A DNA stretch of 64,000 nt from Pisolithus tinctorius (taxonomy: Eukaryota > Basidiomycota > Agaricomycetes > Boletales > Pisolithaceae), in contig JANFAH010000005.1 in assembly GCA_024663395.1 (NCBI GenBank), positions 2,046,001 through 2,110,000 on the forward strand, written 5' to 3'. Both the position numbers and the translations under genes were made by a program. The notes under the pieces were generated by a model. That model searched no databases, was not told the DNA's origin, and worked only from the letters and a program-made list of their open reading frames with translations. Positions 21,013-31,452 of the stretch are shown in pieces; positions within the stretch are counted from its first letter, which is position 1, and every line of letters starts with the position of its first letter.

Positions 21013-23439
21013 ATGTCATCCACCATCCCCACTATCTATCCTCCTACATCATCAGCAGTTCCAGTAGCTATGGCTGCTCCCCCTGCTCGCTCTGTTCTCA
21101 CTATGCCCTTGCTTGGCATGAAGTCTGCCCCTGAACTCTTCCAAGGAGACCATACCCATGTTCGCTCCTTCTTGGACCACTATGAACGCCTCTGTGCCTA
21201 CCACAATGTCACTTCTGACCAGGAAATGGTTGAATCAATCCTCCAGTACTGCAATGCTCGTGTTAGGGAGATCATTGAAGGAATGGCTCACTACTACACT
21301 CCTGATTGGGCTAACTTGAAGGCTGATCTCCTCAAGTACTTTGATGCTGATCTGTCAGATGAAAGGTTCTTTGAAAGGCATCTCAAGAGCTTTGCTTTGG
21401 AGTCTAGGATGCAGCCCATCATGACTCTTCAAGACTTTAGGGCTTACAACCGTGGCTTCATTCGCATTGGAGGTTGGTTGAAGAACAAAGGAAGGATATC
21501 AGTTGATGAATATAATCGCTACTTCTGGGCTGGTTTGTCCCCAGTCTTTCGTGGCTTGGTTGAAACTCGTCTTAGGACAAAGGATCCCAACCTTGACATC
21601 AGCAGGCCATTCCCCTATGATGATGTATGCCAGTCAGCTGAAGAGGTCCTTCGCCATGATCACTTTGATGCAGATGACCTTGACTTCCTTGGCCCTCGTG
21701 CTGCCCCTGCTCCTCAGGCCCAGCCTAATGCTACTCATCGCTCAGATGGAAGAGATGACAGTGTTCGCCCTCTGCTCCCTTCCCACAAAGCCAGAAGAAA
21801 CCTTGAAAGTTTGGAGAAAGAAGGCCCTACTGCTCGTAAACAAGATGAAGTTGAGACCCTAATCAAGTCTCTCTCTCGCATGTCACTCAATGACCCAGAC
21901 TACTCCCTCCTCTACTATCATGCTATCAAGATGGATCCTGATGCTGCAAAGGTGCTTCATGCCCCTTCCCTTCGTCCTGCTCCTGCATCTACTCCTGCAT
22001 CCACTGCCCCTGCTGCTACTTCCTCATCCCAGACCCATCCTGCTAGGAGGACCATCACTTGTTATGGCTGTGGTGTTGAAGGCCATGGTGTTGAGAGTTG
22101 CCAGGCCATTAATGATCTCATTCAGAAGGGTTCTTTGGCACGTGATGAAAACCATCGAGTCATCTACCCCAATGGACAGTGCATTTATTGGAATGGAGAA
22201 GAGACTATCCTGCAAGCCTATGAGCGCACTAAAGCTGCTACTCAGCCTGCCAATGCAGTTCGCTTTGTTATCCATGAAGAGGCCAAAGAGGAGTCTAGTG
22301 CCGAGATCTATGAGTTGGAAGAAGAACCTCTTGTTGCTGCTGTGGATCGTTCTAACAAGGTTACCAAAGAGAAGAGAAAGGCTGTCTTTGACAGTGTCCT
22401 TGTCCCACCTCGTTCGCATGGCAAGGAGAAAGAGACTCAAGAACCAAAGCCCTCATCCTCTGCATCTATCCCTGCTCCACAGAAAGCACCACTTGCCCCT
22501 GCCTTTGTACCGGTTGACATCCATCCCACTGTCTTTGATGGAACTGGAGATGATGCTATCATGGAAGATGCCTCTGTCCCAAAGCCATCTGGTCAAGCCA
22601 CTGATTCTGCAGACAGGTCTAAGAAGTCCAAGCTCCCTCCTACCACTTCCCTGTCTTCATCACTTTCGCAGTCTGCCAACTCCAAAGCCATTGTAGAGCG
22701 CATTCTTTCTACTCCCTTGACTGTATCTGTTGGGGAGGTCATTGGATCATCTAGGGATGTTTCTCAGCACCTTCAGGAGCTTATGCGATTCAAGAGACAG
22801 CCCCTGGCTCAGCCTGTCAAATCTGTTACTGCTGTTGAAGGAACTCCTCCTGCATCCTCCTACTTGGCCTTGACTTCCAGTCCCCTCATCACTATCAATT
22901 TGACTTGCAATGGTCGTCGTGTAACAGGTGTCATTGACTCTGGATCTACCCTCAATGTTGTTTGTGCTGGTATAGCTCAGTCAGTCATTCACATGCCCGT
23001 CGATATGTCACAAACCATCAATATGCGAGATGCAAAAGGAGGTATCTCTACTCTGAAGGGTCTAGTTCAAGATGTCCCTCTTTTCTGTGGTGCTGCCAAG
23101 ACTTGGACCAATCTATTTGTTGCCCCAGATACTAATGCAGGCTTTGATCTCCTACTTGGTCATCCTTGGGCTCTTGGGAACTCAGTTAGCATTGTTGAAA
23201 GAGAGTCTGGAACTTATGTTGTCTTTGGAGCTGATTCAGATCGCCCCCTGGAGATGTGTGTTACTGAAGGCCAGCTTGGATCTGTTGCAGATACACTTAT
23301 GGCGACTCTAGAGCCTGTCCATCCTCAGCAAGAAGCCGATGAACCTATGAGAGATGTAGCAGTTGGTACCTCATCATGTTTCGCCCATAGTCTTCGCTCC
23401 ACCCCCATCAACTTCACAGTCACCCCCTCAGTCACTTGA
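21013..23439 (+). CDS. B gag-protease polyprotein (808 aa)
   Basis: ATG 21013, uninterrupted to the TGA at 23439. Residues ~30-260 form a helical gag-like region. A zinc knuckle (C-x2-C-x4-H-x4-C) is at ~22063-22104, followed by a Lys/Glu and Pro/Ser linker. A retropepsin-like protease carries the active-site triad D-S-G at ~22936 and a second conserved 'LLGHPW' motif at ~23150. The product would assemble the particle and process the polyprotein. The next reading frame opens in an overlap (23363-23439) in the +1 frame, so gag-pro and pol are separated by a frame change, either programmed or mutational. Confidence 0.85.
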   Translation: MSSTIPTIYPPTSSAVPVAMAAPPARSVLTMPLLGMKSAPELFQGDHTHVRSFLDHYERLCAYHNVTSDQEMVESILQYCNARVREIIEGMAHYYTPDWANLKADLLKYFDADLSDERFFERHLKSFALESRMQPIMTLQDFRAYNRGFIRIGGWLKNKGRISVDEYNRYFWAGLSPVFRGLVETRLRTKDPNLDISRPFPYDDVCQSAEEVLRHDHFDADDLDFLGPRAAPAPQAQPNATHRSDGRDDSVRPLLPSHKARRNLESLEKEGPTARKQDEVETLIKSLSRMSLNDPDYSLLYYHAIKMDPDAAKVLHAPSLRPAPASTPASTAPAATSSSQTHPARRTITCYGCGVEGHGVESCQAINDLIQKGSLARDENHRVIYPNGQCIYWNGEETILQAYERTKAATQPANAVRFVIHEEAKEESSAEIYELEEEPLVAAVDRSNKVTKEKRKAVFDSVLVPPRSHGKEKETQEPKPSSSASIPAPQKAPLAPAFVPVDIHPTVFDGTGDDAIMEDASVPKPSGQATDSADRSKKSKLPPTTSLSSSLSQSANSKAIVERILSTPLTVSVGEVIGSSRDVSQHLQELMRFKRQPLAQPVKSVTAVEGTPPASSYLALTSSPLITINLTCNGRRVTGVIDSGSTLNVVCAGIAQSVIHMPVDMSQTINMRDAKGGISTLKGLVQDVPLFCGAAKTWTNLFVAPDTNAGFDLLLGHPWALGNSVSIVERESGTYVVFGADSDRPLEMCVTEGQLGSVADTLMATLEPVHPQQEADEPMRDVAVGTSSCFAHSLRSTPINFTVTPSVT

Positions 23440-24952
23440 TTCTACTCTGTTATATCCTGAATCGCCCCCAGATGGATTTGATGTCACCTCAGCTTTTCCT
23501 GCATTCCACCCCATTCCAGTCCAAGCATTCCCACCTCCTACCAGTCCCTTTCCTTTGGAGTTTGTTGGTCAGCTTACTCAAGAGTTACAGTCCACTGATG
23601 CGAGTGGATTGGAGGATAATCCTACCCTTGCCCAGATTCGTCACCAGATCAGAAGAGAAGAGTGCCAGTCACTTGTCTCACTTCTTACTAGCCTTGCTCA
23701 TCGCACTCCCCATCTATCCTCCCTTTATCTTGACTCAAACCATGCACTCGCTGGAGAAAGAGGTACTGATGAATCAGGAGTCTACTTCCAAGACTTCCTT
23801 ATGCTTGATGTTCGCTTGGTTCGACAGGTTCCTGCCCCACTAGAGCATTACCATGAGCTTGAAGGTTCTGCAAATGTCAGATTCTATCCTCGTCTACTCC
23901 CACAGGCATCTCCCACTCAGAGCAATGCATCTCCACCTCCAGACATGCCGTCTGACTCAGGTCTACTTGCTTCACATGTACTTTCCAATGGCATTACTGC
24001 TCCGCCTCAGACTCCCTCTCCTCCATCCCCAGGTCCAGTTATCATTCAGGAAGAGCCCACTAATGGTTCCCACCAGGCTTCACTTCTGTTCTGTAGAGAC
24101 ACTGTCACTCCAGACTCTGAAGCTACATTCTCCATCTTCAATACTTCCTACTGCGGTTCAGTTGCCCCTACTTCTCATGATGCTTGCCATGACTCTCAGT
24201 CTGCACAACTCGGCGACGAGTTGTGCAGGGATCCATATGCACCCAGTCCATCCACCCGTCATCAGTCTGCACAACTTGATGATGACTTGTGCAGCCATGT
24301 GCAGTTGTCTGGTTCATCCTTGGATATAGGTCATGACTCTCAGTCCATGCAACTCGTCGACGAGTTGCGCATGTCTCACCACTTGTCCAGTCCGTCCCCA
24401 GATATACCCACCACACTTTCGCCACTCGACTCTGATATGTTCAACACTGGTGTTGGCTCTCGCTTCTATCTGCCTAGCCCATCCTTGCTTCAGTCTGCAC
24501 AACTTGATGATGACTTATGCAGGCATCAGCATTCCTCTAGTCCAACTCTTCCTATGCCATTACTACCCTCAGCTCCCCAAGCCATGTCTAATGCTGCTGT
24601 TGGTGAAGAGTCAGTTGCCATGCCAGAGCCTTACAACAATGTTGTCATGTGTCGTACCCCTACTGGATGGATTGCTCATTTGCAAGAAGCTGCAGAAGAC
24701 CATTCAGGTGATGTGGATGAAGAGGACCCAGGTGCATTCCCAAACTCCAGTCTTCATATCCTTGCCAGTGCAGTCGGTTTTGCCTCAGCCTCAGCTCATC
24801 CTCCCCCTTTCGAAGCAGTCTCATACCCAGACCACTTTCCTGCTTCTACTTCTTCAGATTCAATTCAAGACAGGTCTGATGACCTTTTTAGATGTGTTCC
24901 TCCACTTTCTCCCATATCTCATCATTTATTTCTCCAGCTCTTTGAAGATTGA
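23363..24952 (+). CDS. B linker ORF between protease and RT, with repeated palindromic units
   Basis: About 529 codons in the +1 frame relative to gag-protease, with a 77-base overlap; no ATG is needed if entered by frameshift. It is Ser/Pro-rich, with no known domain. The decapeptide-like unit 'SAQLDDDLC' recurs four times (24203, 24269, 24346, 24497), each encoded by a near-palindromic stretch. The ORF ends at TGA 24952 and the RT frame follows in another +1 shift. It may be a spacer of the polyprotein rather than a separate protein. Confidence 0.55.
   Translation: MVPHHVSPIVFAPPPSTSQSPPQSLDSTLLYPESPPDGFDVTSAFPAFHPIPVQAFPPPTSPFPLEFVGQLTQELQSTDASGLEDNPTLAQIRHQIRREECQSLVSLLTSLAHRTPHLSSLYLDSNHALAGERGTDESGVYFQDFLMLDVRLVRQVPAPLEHYHELEGSANVRFYPRLLPQASPTQSNASPPPDMPSDSGLLASHVLSNGITAPPQTPSPPSPGPVIIQEEPTNGSHQASLLFCRDTVTPDSEATFSIFNTSYCGSVAPTSHDACHDSQSAQLGDELCRDPYAPSPSTRHQSAQLDDDLCSHVQLSGSSLDIGHDSQSMQLVDELRMSHHLSSPSPDIPTTLSPLDSDMFNTGVGSRFYLPSPSLLQSAQLDDDLCRHQHSSSPTLPMPLLPSAPQAMSNAAVGEESVAMPEPYNNVVMCRTPTGWIAHLQEAAEDHSGDVDEEDPGAFPNSSLHILASAVGFASASAHPPPFEAVSYPDHFPASTSSDSIQDRSDDLFRCVPPLSPISHHLFLQLFED
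24203..24520 (+). repeat. Four dispersed copies of a 24-bp palindromic motif in the B linker ORF
   Basis: GCACAACTCGKCGACGAGTT-type palindromes at 24203-24226, 24269-24292, 24346-24373 and 24497-24520, preceded by CAGTCTGC or CAGTCCAT. A fifth copy is at 27079-27102. Two copies are perfect or near-perfect inverted repeats; the others are decayed at CpG positions. Confidence 0.75.
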
Positions 24953-27900
24953 TTCATATGTCCCCTCTTGTACTTATAGTTTCTCTTGTTCTTCGTCTGC
25001 TCACTTTGACCGAGAAGTCGTTAAACTCCTAAACCCACATATATCATTTCTTCGCTCAGATACTCCTGTAACATCACTTACTATGCCTCCTTCAGTTTCA
25101 AGTTTCCAGAGCTCTTTTTATCTTGATGTCTTCTCTTCTTCGTTATCTAATCCTTCAAAAGCACCAGATCCACTTCCTATTCAGAAAACTGAAAAACAGC
25201 TTCATTTTTACTATTCCCTGTCTGACTTTCTTGATTTGTTACATTTTAGAAAAGGCCTTGCTATGGATACAGAAGACTCAGCTGATGAAACAGATCAGCC
25301 AGTGTATGGAGCATACAAACGTGTCAATCGTAAAGTCAAGCCAGTGCCTGGAGTCTATCCAGAGGACGCTCGAGTCCAGCGCCAGTTTCCAGAAGACCCT
25401 CTCGCATCACTCACACCTCTCACTTGTCACCCTCCTGTGTTCATTCCCACAAAGAAGCTTACTCAAGAGTGCCTTACCTCCATGAAGATTAATGCTGATG
25501 GCTTTCTCTGGCCAGAAGAGGAAAAACTTTTTTCACATGTCATGAAGCTTAATGAGCGTGCCTTGGCATTTGATGAATCGGAGAGAGGAAACTTTCGTTC
25601 AGACTACTTTTCACCTTACATCATTCCTGTCCTGCCACACGAACCATGGGAGTTTCATAACATTCCAATTCCCCCTGGCATACGAGAACGTGTCATACAG
25701 CTTCTTCGGGAGAAGATCACCGCTGGTCTCTATGAGCCAGCCCAGTCATCCTATCGCTCCAAATGGTTCTGCATTATGAAAAAGAATGGCAAGATCTGCA
25801 TCGTTCATGATCTACAGCCTCTGAATAAGGTTACAATTCGAGACGCTGGTGTTCCACCAATCCTGGATGACTTTGTGGAGCCATTTGCTGGTCGTCAATG
25901 CTACACAGTCTTTGATCTGTTTTCAGGATTTGATGCACGCCAACTCCACCCCGATAGCTGAGATCTGACATCCTTCATGACACCTCTTGGCTTACTGCGC
26001 CATACTGCCATGCCTCAAGGCTACACCAACTCACCGTCAGAGTTTCAGAATTGTACAGCTTTCATTCTACAGGACGAAATCCCTCATGTTGCCAATGTTT
26101 TCATCGACGATCTGCCAGTCAAAGGCCCTGCAACCCACTATGAAGATGCCGATGGCAGTGCCGAAACGTTACCCGAGAATCCCAGCATACATCGCTTCAT
26201 TTGGGAACATGCTGTAGACATGCATAGAGTCATGCATCAGTTTGCTCATGCCGGCAGAACGTTTTCTGGCTTGAAATCTCAGATCTGCCAGCCTCGTGTT
26301 ATCATTCTTGGTCAAGCATGCCATCCTCATGGTCGCTCTCCTGATGACCACAAGGTGAAGAAGGTCGTCAACTGGCCAACGCTCGCTACGCCCAAAGATG
26401 TTCGCTCATTCCTAGGTCTCTGTGGTACTGTTCGTATCTGGATTGCAAACTACTCACAGTTGGCTCGCCCACTCGTTGACCTCTATCGCAAGAATGCTCT
26501 GTTCATTTGGGGTCAGCCCCAGCAGGATGCGTTTGACACCTTGAAGCTCGCCATCTCATCTGCTCCTGCCCTTCGCCCCATTGACTACTCATCTGACCTG
26601 CCAGTCGTTCTTTCCGTCGACACCAGTAACGTTGCCATTGGATTCATTCTCTCTCAGTATGATGAAGAAGGTCATAAACGTCCTGCTCGCTATGGCTCAC
26701 TCCCCATCAATGAACGAGAATCTCGCTACAGTCAGCCCAAGCTCGAGCTTTATGGTCTTTTCAGAGCGCTTCGTCACTACCGTCTATATCTCTACGGTGT
26801 TCGTCATCTATGGGTAGAGGTTGATGCGAAGTACATCAAAGGTATGCTCAATGATCCAGATCTTCAACCTAATGCTACTGTCAATCGCTGGATCGAGGGT
26901 ATACTTCTCTTTGACTTTAAGCTCATTCATGTCCCTGCCGTTTGTCACTGAGCCCCAGATGCCCTTTCTAGATGTCAACCTACAGAAGAGGAGTATGAAG
27001 AAGGCGAGGCTGATGCAGAAGAAGCTGATGAGTGGTTGGAGAATATTCTTTTTACAGATGCCCGTCCATCTTCAGTCAGCGCAACTCATCAATGACTTGC
27101 GCACAAGTCCACATATTCCATTACCCTCCCTTCATTCCTTTCCAATGATACATCTCAAGATGTCCTCTTACATCGAATCCTACACTTCCTTCGTACTACA
27201 GAACTTCCCCCATTCCCTTCCAATACTGCTTGCAAGCATTTCATTCGCAAATCCCTCCAGTTCTTCCTTCGTGGAGACCAGCTCTTTAAACATCGAGGTC
27301 CCCATCCTCCAGCCAAGGTCATCTTTGATCCCCATCTCCATGTCCAGGTCCTCAGTCATGCTCATGAAGAACTTGGTCATCATGGAGTCTTTGGAGTCTT
27401 TCATACAGTCAGACAGCGCTTTTACTGGCCTCAGATGTACCAAGATGTTGCCCATCATGTCTGCTCTTGCCATGAATGCCAGATCCGAAGCACTCGTAAA
27501 GCAGAGGTTCCCATCACCATTTCTGCTTCCCCCAGAATCTTTATGAAGGTCTATGTCGATGTCATGCTCATGCCCAAAGCACGTGGTTATCGCCATCTTG
27601 TTGCAGCTCGAGATGATCTTTCCCTTGCTGCTGAAGGTCGTGCTCTTCATCATGCCAATGCAGACAGTCTTGCTAAATTCTTCTGGGAAGAAGTCTTCTG
27701 TCGTTATGGTGCTATTGCCCAGGTTGTCACTGATAATGGCAGTGAGGTCAAGGGCGCCTTTGAGAAACTCATGAAGCATTACTCCATCCCTCAGATTCGT
27801 ACAGTGAGGGACAAAAGCGTTGCAATGTTTGTGAGGTGTGAATTGTTGCTGATGTAGCTTGGGCTATTCTGCACGGATAATCATGATACCTATACCATTG

Positions 27901-30152
27901 GAAAGGGATGACTCTAAGCTTTCCAGAGCACTAAGGTTCAGTCCGAACAAAGCAATACATGCTGAGATACACCCTATTCTTTCCAAAAAGTGCATTGCAA
28001 TGCTTTTGTCCCTGACTGGTGAAATCATGAAATGTGACCTTTTGATGGGATTGAGGGCATGGAGGATGGGAAAAAATGATTACATAATAAACCACATGAT
28101 CCTCCAGATGATTTGTCAGCATGTAAACAATGACAAACATTGGACTTGTACCATTAACCCTCCCTCTTTTACCACAACTCATGAAATCATCTCTCTAGCT
28201 CACATGGTCATTTTATCAAGGAATTCTTATCAAATACTGGTGGCCACCACAGTGCCATCAGTATAACATGCTCTCAGAACCATCAGTCCCTTAAAAAACC
28301 TGCTGTCAGTCATTTCCTGGACTGTTTCCCCCCCATGCCTGATGTGTTCTGGGACTGATCAGTACTTGGAAGGCTGAAAATGTTATGGAGGTCAATCTGG
28401 CACTTCAGAACATGATGTACAAACCAGTCCCCTCTCAACCAATGCATTTCTGGCACAGGGACAGTGGTATGGAAGTTAGGGCAAGACAAAATCCTCTTTA
28501 CCCCTGGGTGTCATCAGAAGGAAATGCTACTGAACTGCCATGGAGCAGAATCCTGTGCTTCCATCTGGCCCTGAATATTGCCTTTGGTCACATATGACCA
28601 AATAATCCTTCCCCAGTCATCTACAGTTCAGATCAGAGCAAGATCTAGTGAACCCTCTTATGGTGCTCAGAGCACAAGGAGGTTTTGTCTCACCCCAACT
28701 TCCATACCACTGTCCCTGTGCCAGAAATGCATTGGTTGAGAGGGGACTGGTTTGTACATCATGTTCTGAAGTGCCAGATTGACCTCCATAACATTTTCAG
28801 CCTTCCAAGTACTGATCAGTCCCAGAACACATCAGGCATGGGGGGGGGAAACAGTCCAGGAAATGACTGACAGCAGGTTTTTTAAGGGACTGATGGTTCT
28901 GAGAGCATGTTATACTGATGGCACTGTGGTGGCCACCAGTATTTGATAAGAATTCCTTGATAAAATGACCATGTGAGCTAGAGAGATGATTTCATGAGTT
29001 GTGGTAAAAGAGGGAGGGTTAATGGTACAAGTCCAATGTTTGTCATTGTTTACATGCTGACAAATCATCTGGAGGATCATGTGGTTTATTATGTAATCAT
29101 TTTTTCCCATCCTCCATGCCCTCAATCCCATCAAAAGGTCACATTTCATGATTTCACCAGTCAGGGACAAAAGCATTGCAATGCACTTTTTGGAAAGAAT
29201 AGGGTGTATCTCAGCATGTATTGCTTTGTTCGGACTGAACCTTAGTGCTCTGGAAAGCTTAGAGTCATCCCTTTCCAATGGTATAGGTATCATGATTATC
29301 CGTGCAGAATAGCCCAAGCTACATCAGCAACAATTCACACCTCACAAACATTGCAACGCTTTTGTCCCTCACTGTATCTCCCCATATAATTCCAAGGCAA
29401 ATGGAGTTGTAGAACGTGGTCACTTTGTTATCAGAGAAGCTATCATCAAGGCTTGTGAAGGAGATCTTTCGCTCTGGCCATCCAAGGTCCATCATGCATT
29501 TTTTGCAGACAAGGTCACTACTCGTCGCTCCACTGGATTCAGCCCCTACTTCCTGCTACATGGTCTTGATCCCGTCCTGCCTTTTGATCTCTTCGAGTCT
29601 ACCTATCTTGTTGAAGGGTTTTACTCTGGAATGTCATCTCAAGAGCTTCTCGCACTTCGCATTCGTCAGTTGGAAAAGAGAGAGGAAGATATCAATGCCA
29701 CTTTCACCACTTTGCAGAAGTCTCGTTTACGCTCCAAGGGTCAGTTTGAGAAGAGGTATGTTTTACGGTTGATGAAGTCAGCTTATGAGCTGGGAGATTT
29801 GGTATTGGTTCGCAACACGCAGATAGAGAAAGAACTGGATCGCAAGTCAAAGCCATGCTACCTTGGTCCCTATGAGGTTGTTCATCGCACCAAGGGAGGC
29901 TCCTACGTCCTTAAAGAACTTGATGGCACCATTTCTGCTCGAGGCATCGCAGCTTTCCGACTTATTCCCTATTATTCTCGCCACACTCCCTTACCCAGCA
30001 TTATGGAAGAGGAAAGAGATGAAGAAGAAGATAATAACAGCAGTAACAATGATGACAATGATGATGATGACAATGATGATGAAGATGAATCAGATGATGA
30101 AAACAAAGACACCAATAACAATAACAACTACGACTCAGATGACTATTCATGA
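24953..30152 (+). pseudogene. B pol: RT, RNase H, integrase (with stops and a foldback insertion)
   Basis: In order: a lead-in with 'PVPGVYPEDARV' (~25340), RT fingers ('SSYRSKWFCIMKKNGK', ~25745), and catalytic FIDD at ~26100. RNase H starts at 'LSVDTSN' (~26608). The integrase has H-H-C-C (~27355-27485) and D-D-E ('VYVDV', 'VTDNGSE', 'NGVVERGH'). The Asp/Asn-rich C-terminal tail ends at TGA 30152. Breaks are a TGA at 25959-25961 in the RT, a TGA at 26949-26951 after RNase H, a frame change near 27100, and a 1573-bp DNA element at 27802-29374. Both TGAs fit CGA-to-TGA. Confidence 0.85.
27800..29376. mobile_element. Foldback Tc1/mariner-type non-autonomous element (TA target)
   Basis: 27802-29374, 1573 bp, flanked by TA at 27800-27801 and 29375-29376. 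It begins CAGTGAGGGACAAAAGCG and ends with the reverse complement; CAGTG...GACAAAAG is typical of Tc1/mariner ends. The terminal inverted repeats are about 690 bp (27802-28494 and 28680-29374) and almost identical, leaving a ~185-bp spacer. No transposase is encoded: the same ORF seen on both arms is just the inverted repeat. It interrupts the B integrase between the second Asp and the Glu. Confidence 0.9.
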
Positions 30153-30284
30153 TCTTTTCATTTCCTTTTCATTTCTTACGATACTGATCTCCTGTCATTC
30201 CTTCATTCATTTTTTCTTTTGTTTTCCCTGGGTTCCCTGCATTGGTCGCAATCAGGGACAATTGCATTTCTTCTTGCCAGTGGA

Positions 30285-30677
30285 TGTCACACACCAAAGG
30301 TGTTGTGGACATGGTTACAGCTGACTCTGCCTAACTCGTCAACAAGTTGCGCGCAATGCCCATGCATGCAGATGAAGACTAAAGGCCTCATGCGTAGAAA
30401 GACTGTTGGACGTTAACAGTCATCCTTTGCACAAGATCAAGTTGTCAGTGCTAAAGAGAAAAGAGGAAGCGAGTTAAGTGCACATTAAAGGTTTTTAGCA
30501 CCTGTGTACGGCATTCCGGTTTTCGTCGTATCTCTGCCATTTCCAAAGATATCAACTCAGTTCGCATGCTCGCTTAAAGTGCTCAGCCCCACAATTCTTC
30601 CTTCCAAATTTGGAGAGGATCCTCGCACCCTACGTGTTTCTACAGCACTCCATCCATCAGACACTCATTTCGCTAAG
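30285..30677 (+). repeat. 3' LTR of B, first 393 bp
   Basis: Starts TGTCACACACC. Interrupted by element D after CTAAG (30673-30677) and resumes at 38818. Confidence 0.92.
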
Positions 30678-31391
30678 TGTCATAACCGTGCATTCGTCAT
30701 AGGTCTTTGCTCACTCCGCAACCTTTTCTGCCAGTCATCTGCTCACTCCGCACCAACTCCGCCCAACTTCTGTTGGTTGTGAACCATCTCCACTCCGACT
30801 GTTGTCGGACTTGTGTTGCTCTCCTACCGGACCGAGCAGTCCGTTCTCTGAGGGGTCATGTGACTACCTTCACAGTCAGGTACTCCACAGCGTGCTCACC
30901 GCATGGCCCAGTGCCTGGACTGCTTCCGTTTCTGGATGTTCTGTGTTACCCGTTCGTATGTCCTCTGTCTACCCTTCATTCATCGTCCAGGAAATTTTAC
31001 TTGAAAACTTATGAGTCTCTGTATGTCAGTTCCGATTCTGGTTACTGTACCTCCGTAGCAGTATAAAAACATGTACTGTACTCCGCTGTTCCTCAGTACG
31101 AATATCAACTTAGTTCCTACTCCCTCTGATTCTGTCTTCTGCCTGTCGGAGTTATCTCCGACTCTCCGTCTGTACTCTCCCTCTGAAATACGAGGGCTGA
31201 GATTGTGCAAGGGGGTAGCACACGAGCTAAACCCGATGCCCTCACTCCGCTCCGCCTTTGTCTCGGCGGTCTTTGTTCCTGCCAACACTCCGCTAGTCAG
31301 AGTTCTGTTCTTCTGTGTCGGACTTGCTTCCAGACCCTCCTCTAGACCTTGTTTAGCATCGGAGTTGGTCGGAGTAGGCCCGGACTTGACA
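30678..31391 (+). repeat. 5' LTR of D with promoter
   Basis: TGTCATAACC...GACTTGACA, 714 bp. TATAAAAA at 31062-31069 lies 33 bp before AGTACGAATAT (31095-31105), the predicted RNA 5' end. Confidence 0.95.
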
Positions 31392-31393
31392 GT

Positions 31394-31404
31394 ATATTCG
31401 TACT
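31394..31404 (+). other. Self-primer binding site of D
   Basis: ATATTCGTACT, two bases (GT) after the LTR, is the perfect 11-base complement of AGTACGAATAT at 31095-31105. It has no tRNA-type start. The geometry equals the Tf1/sushi system, where the first 11 bases of the RNA prime minus-strand synthesis. Confidence 0.8.
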
Positions 31405-31452
31405 CGCACTTGTACGGTCTCCTTTTCTGTCTTCCAAAAAACTTATGCCATC

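Noticed and set aside
21890..22696. Second-frame plus ORF of 268 codons in B gag
   Set aside because: Leucine/proline-rich frame-shifted reading of the gag-protease sequence, without any motif.
27859..29317. Identical 135-codon ORFs on opposite strands (27859-28266 plus, 28910-29317 minus)
   Set aside because: They are the two arms of the foldback element; no protein-like conservation is needed to explain identical ORFs in an inverted repeat.
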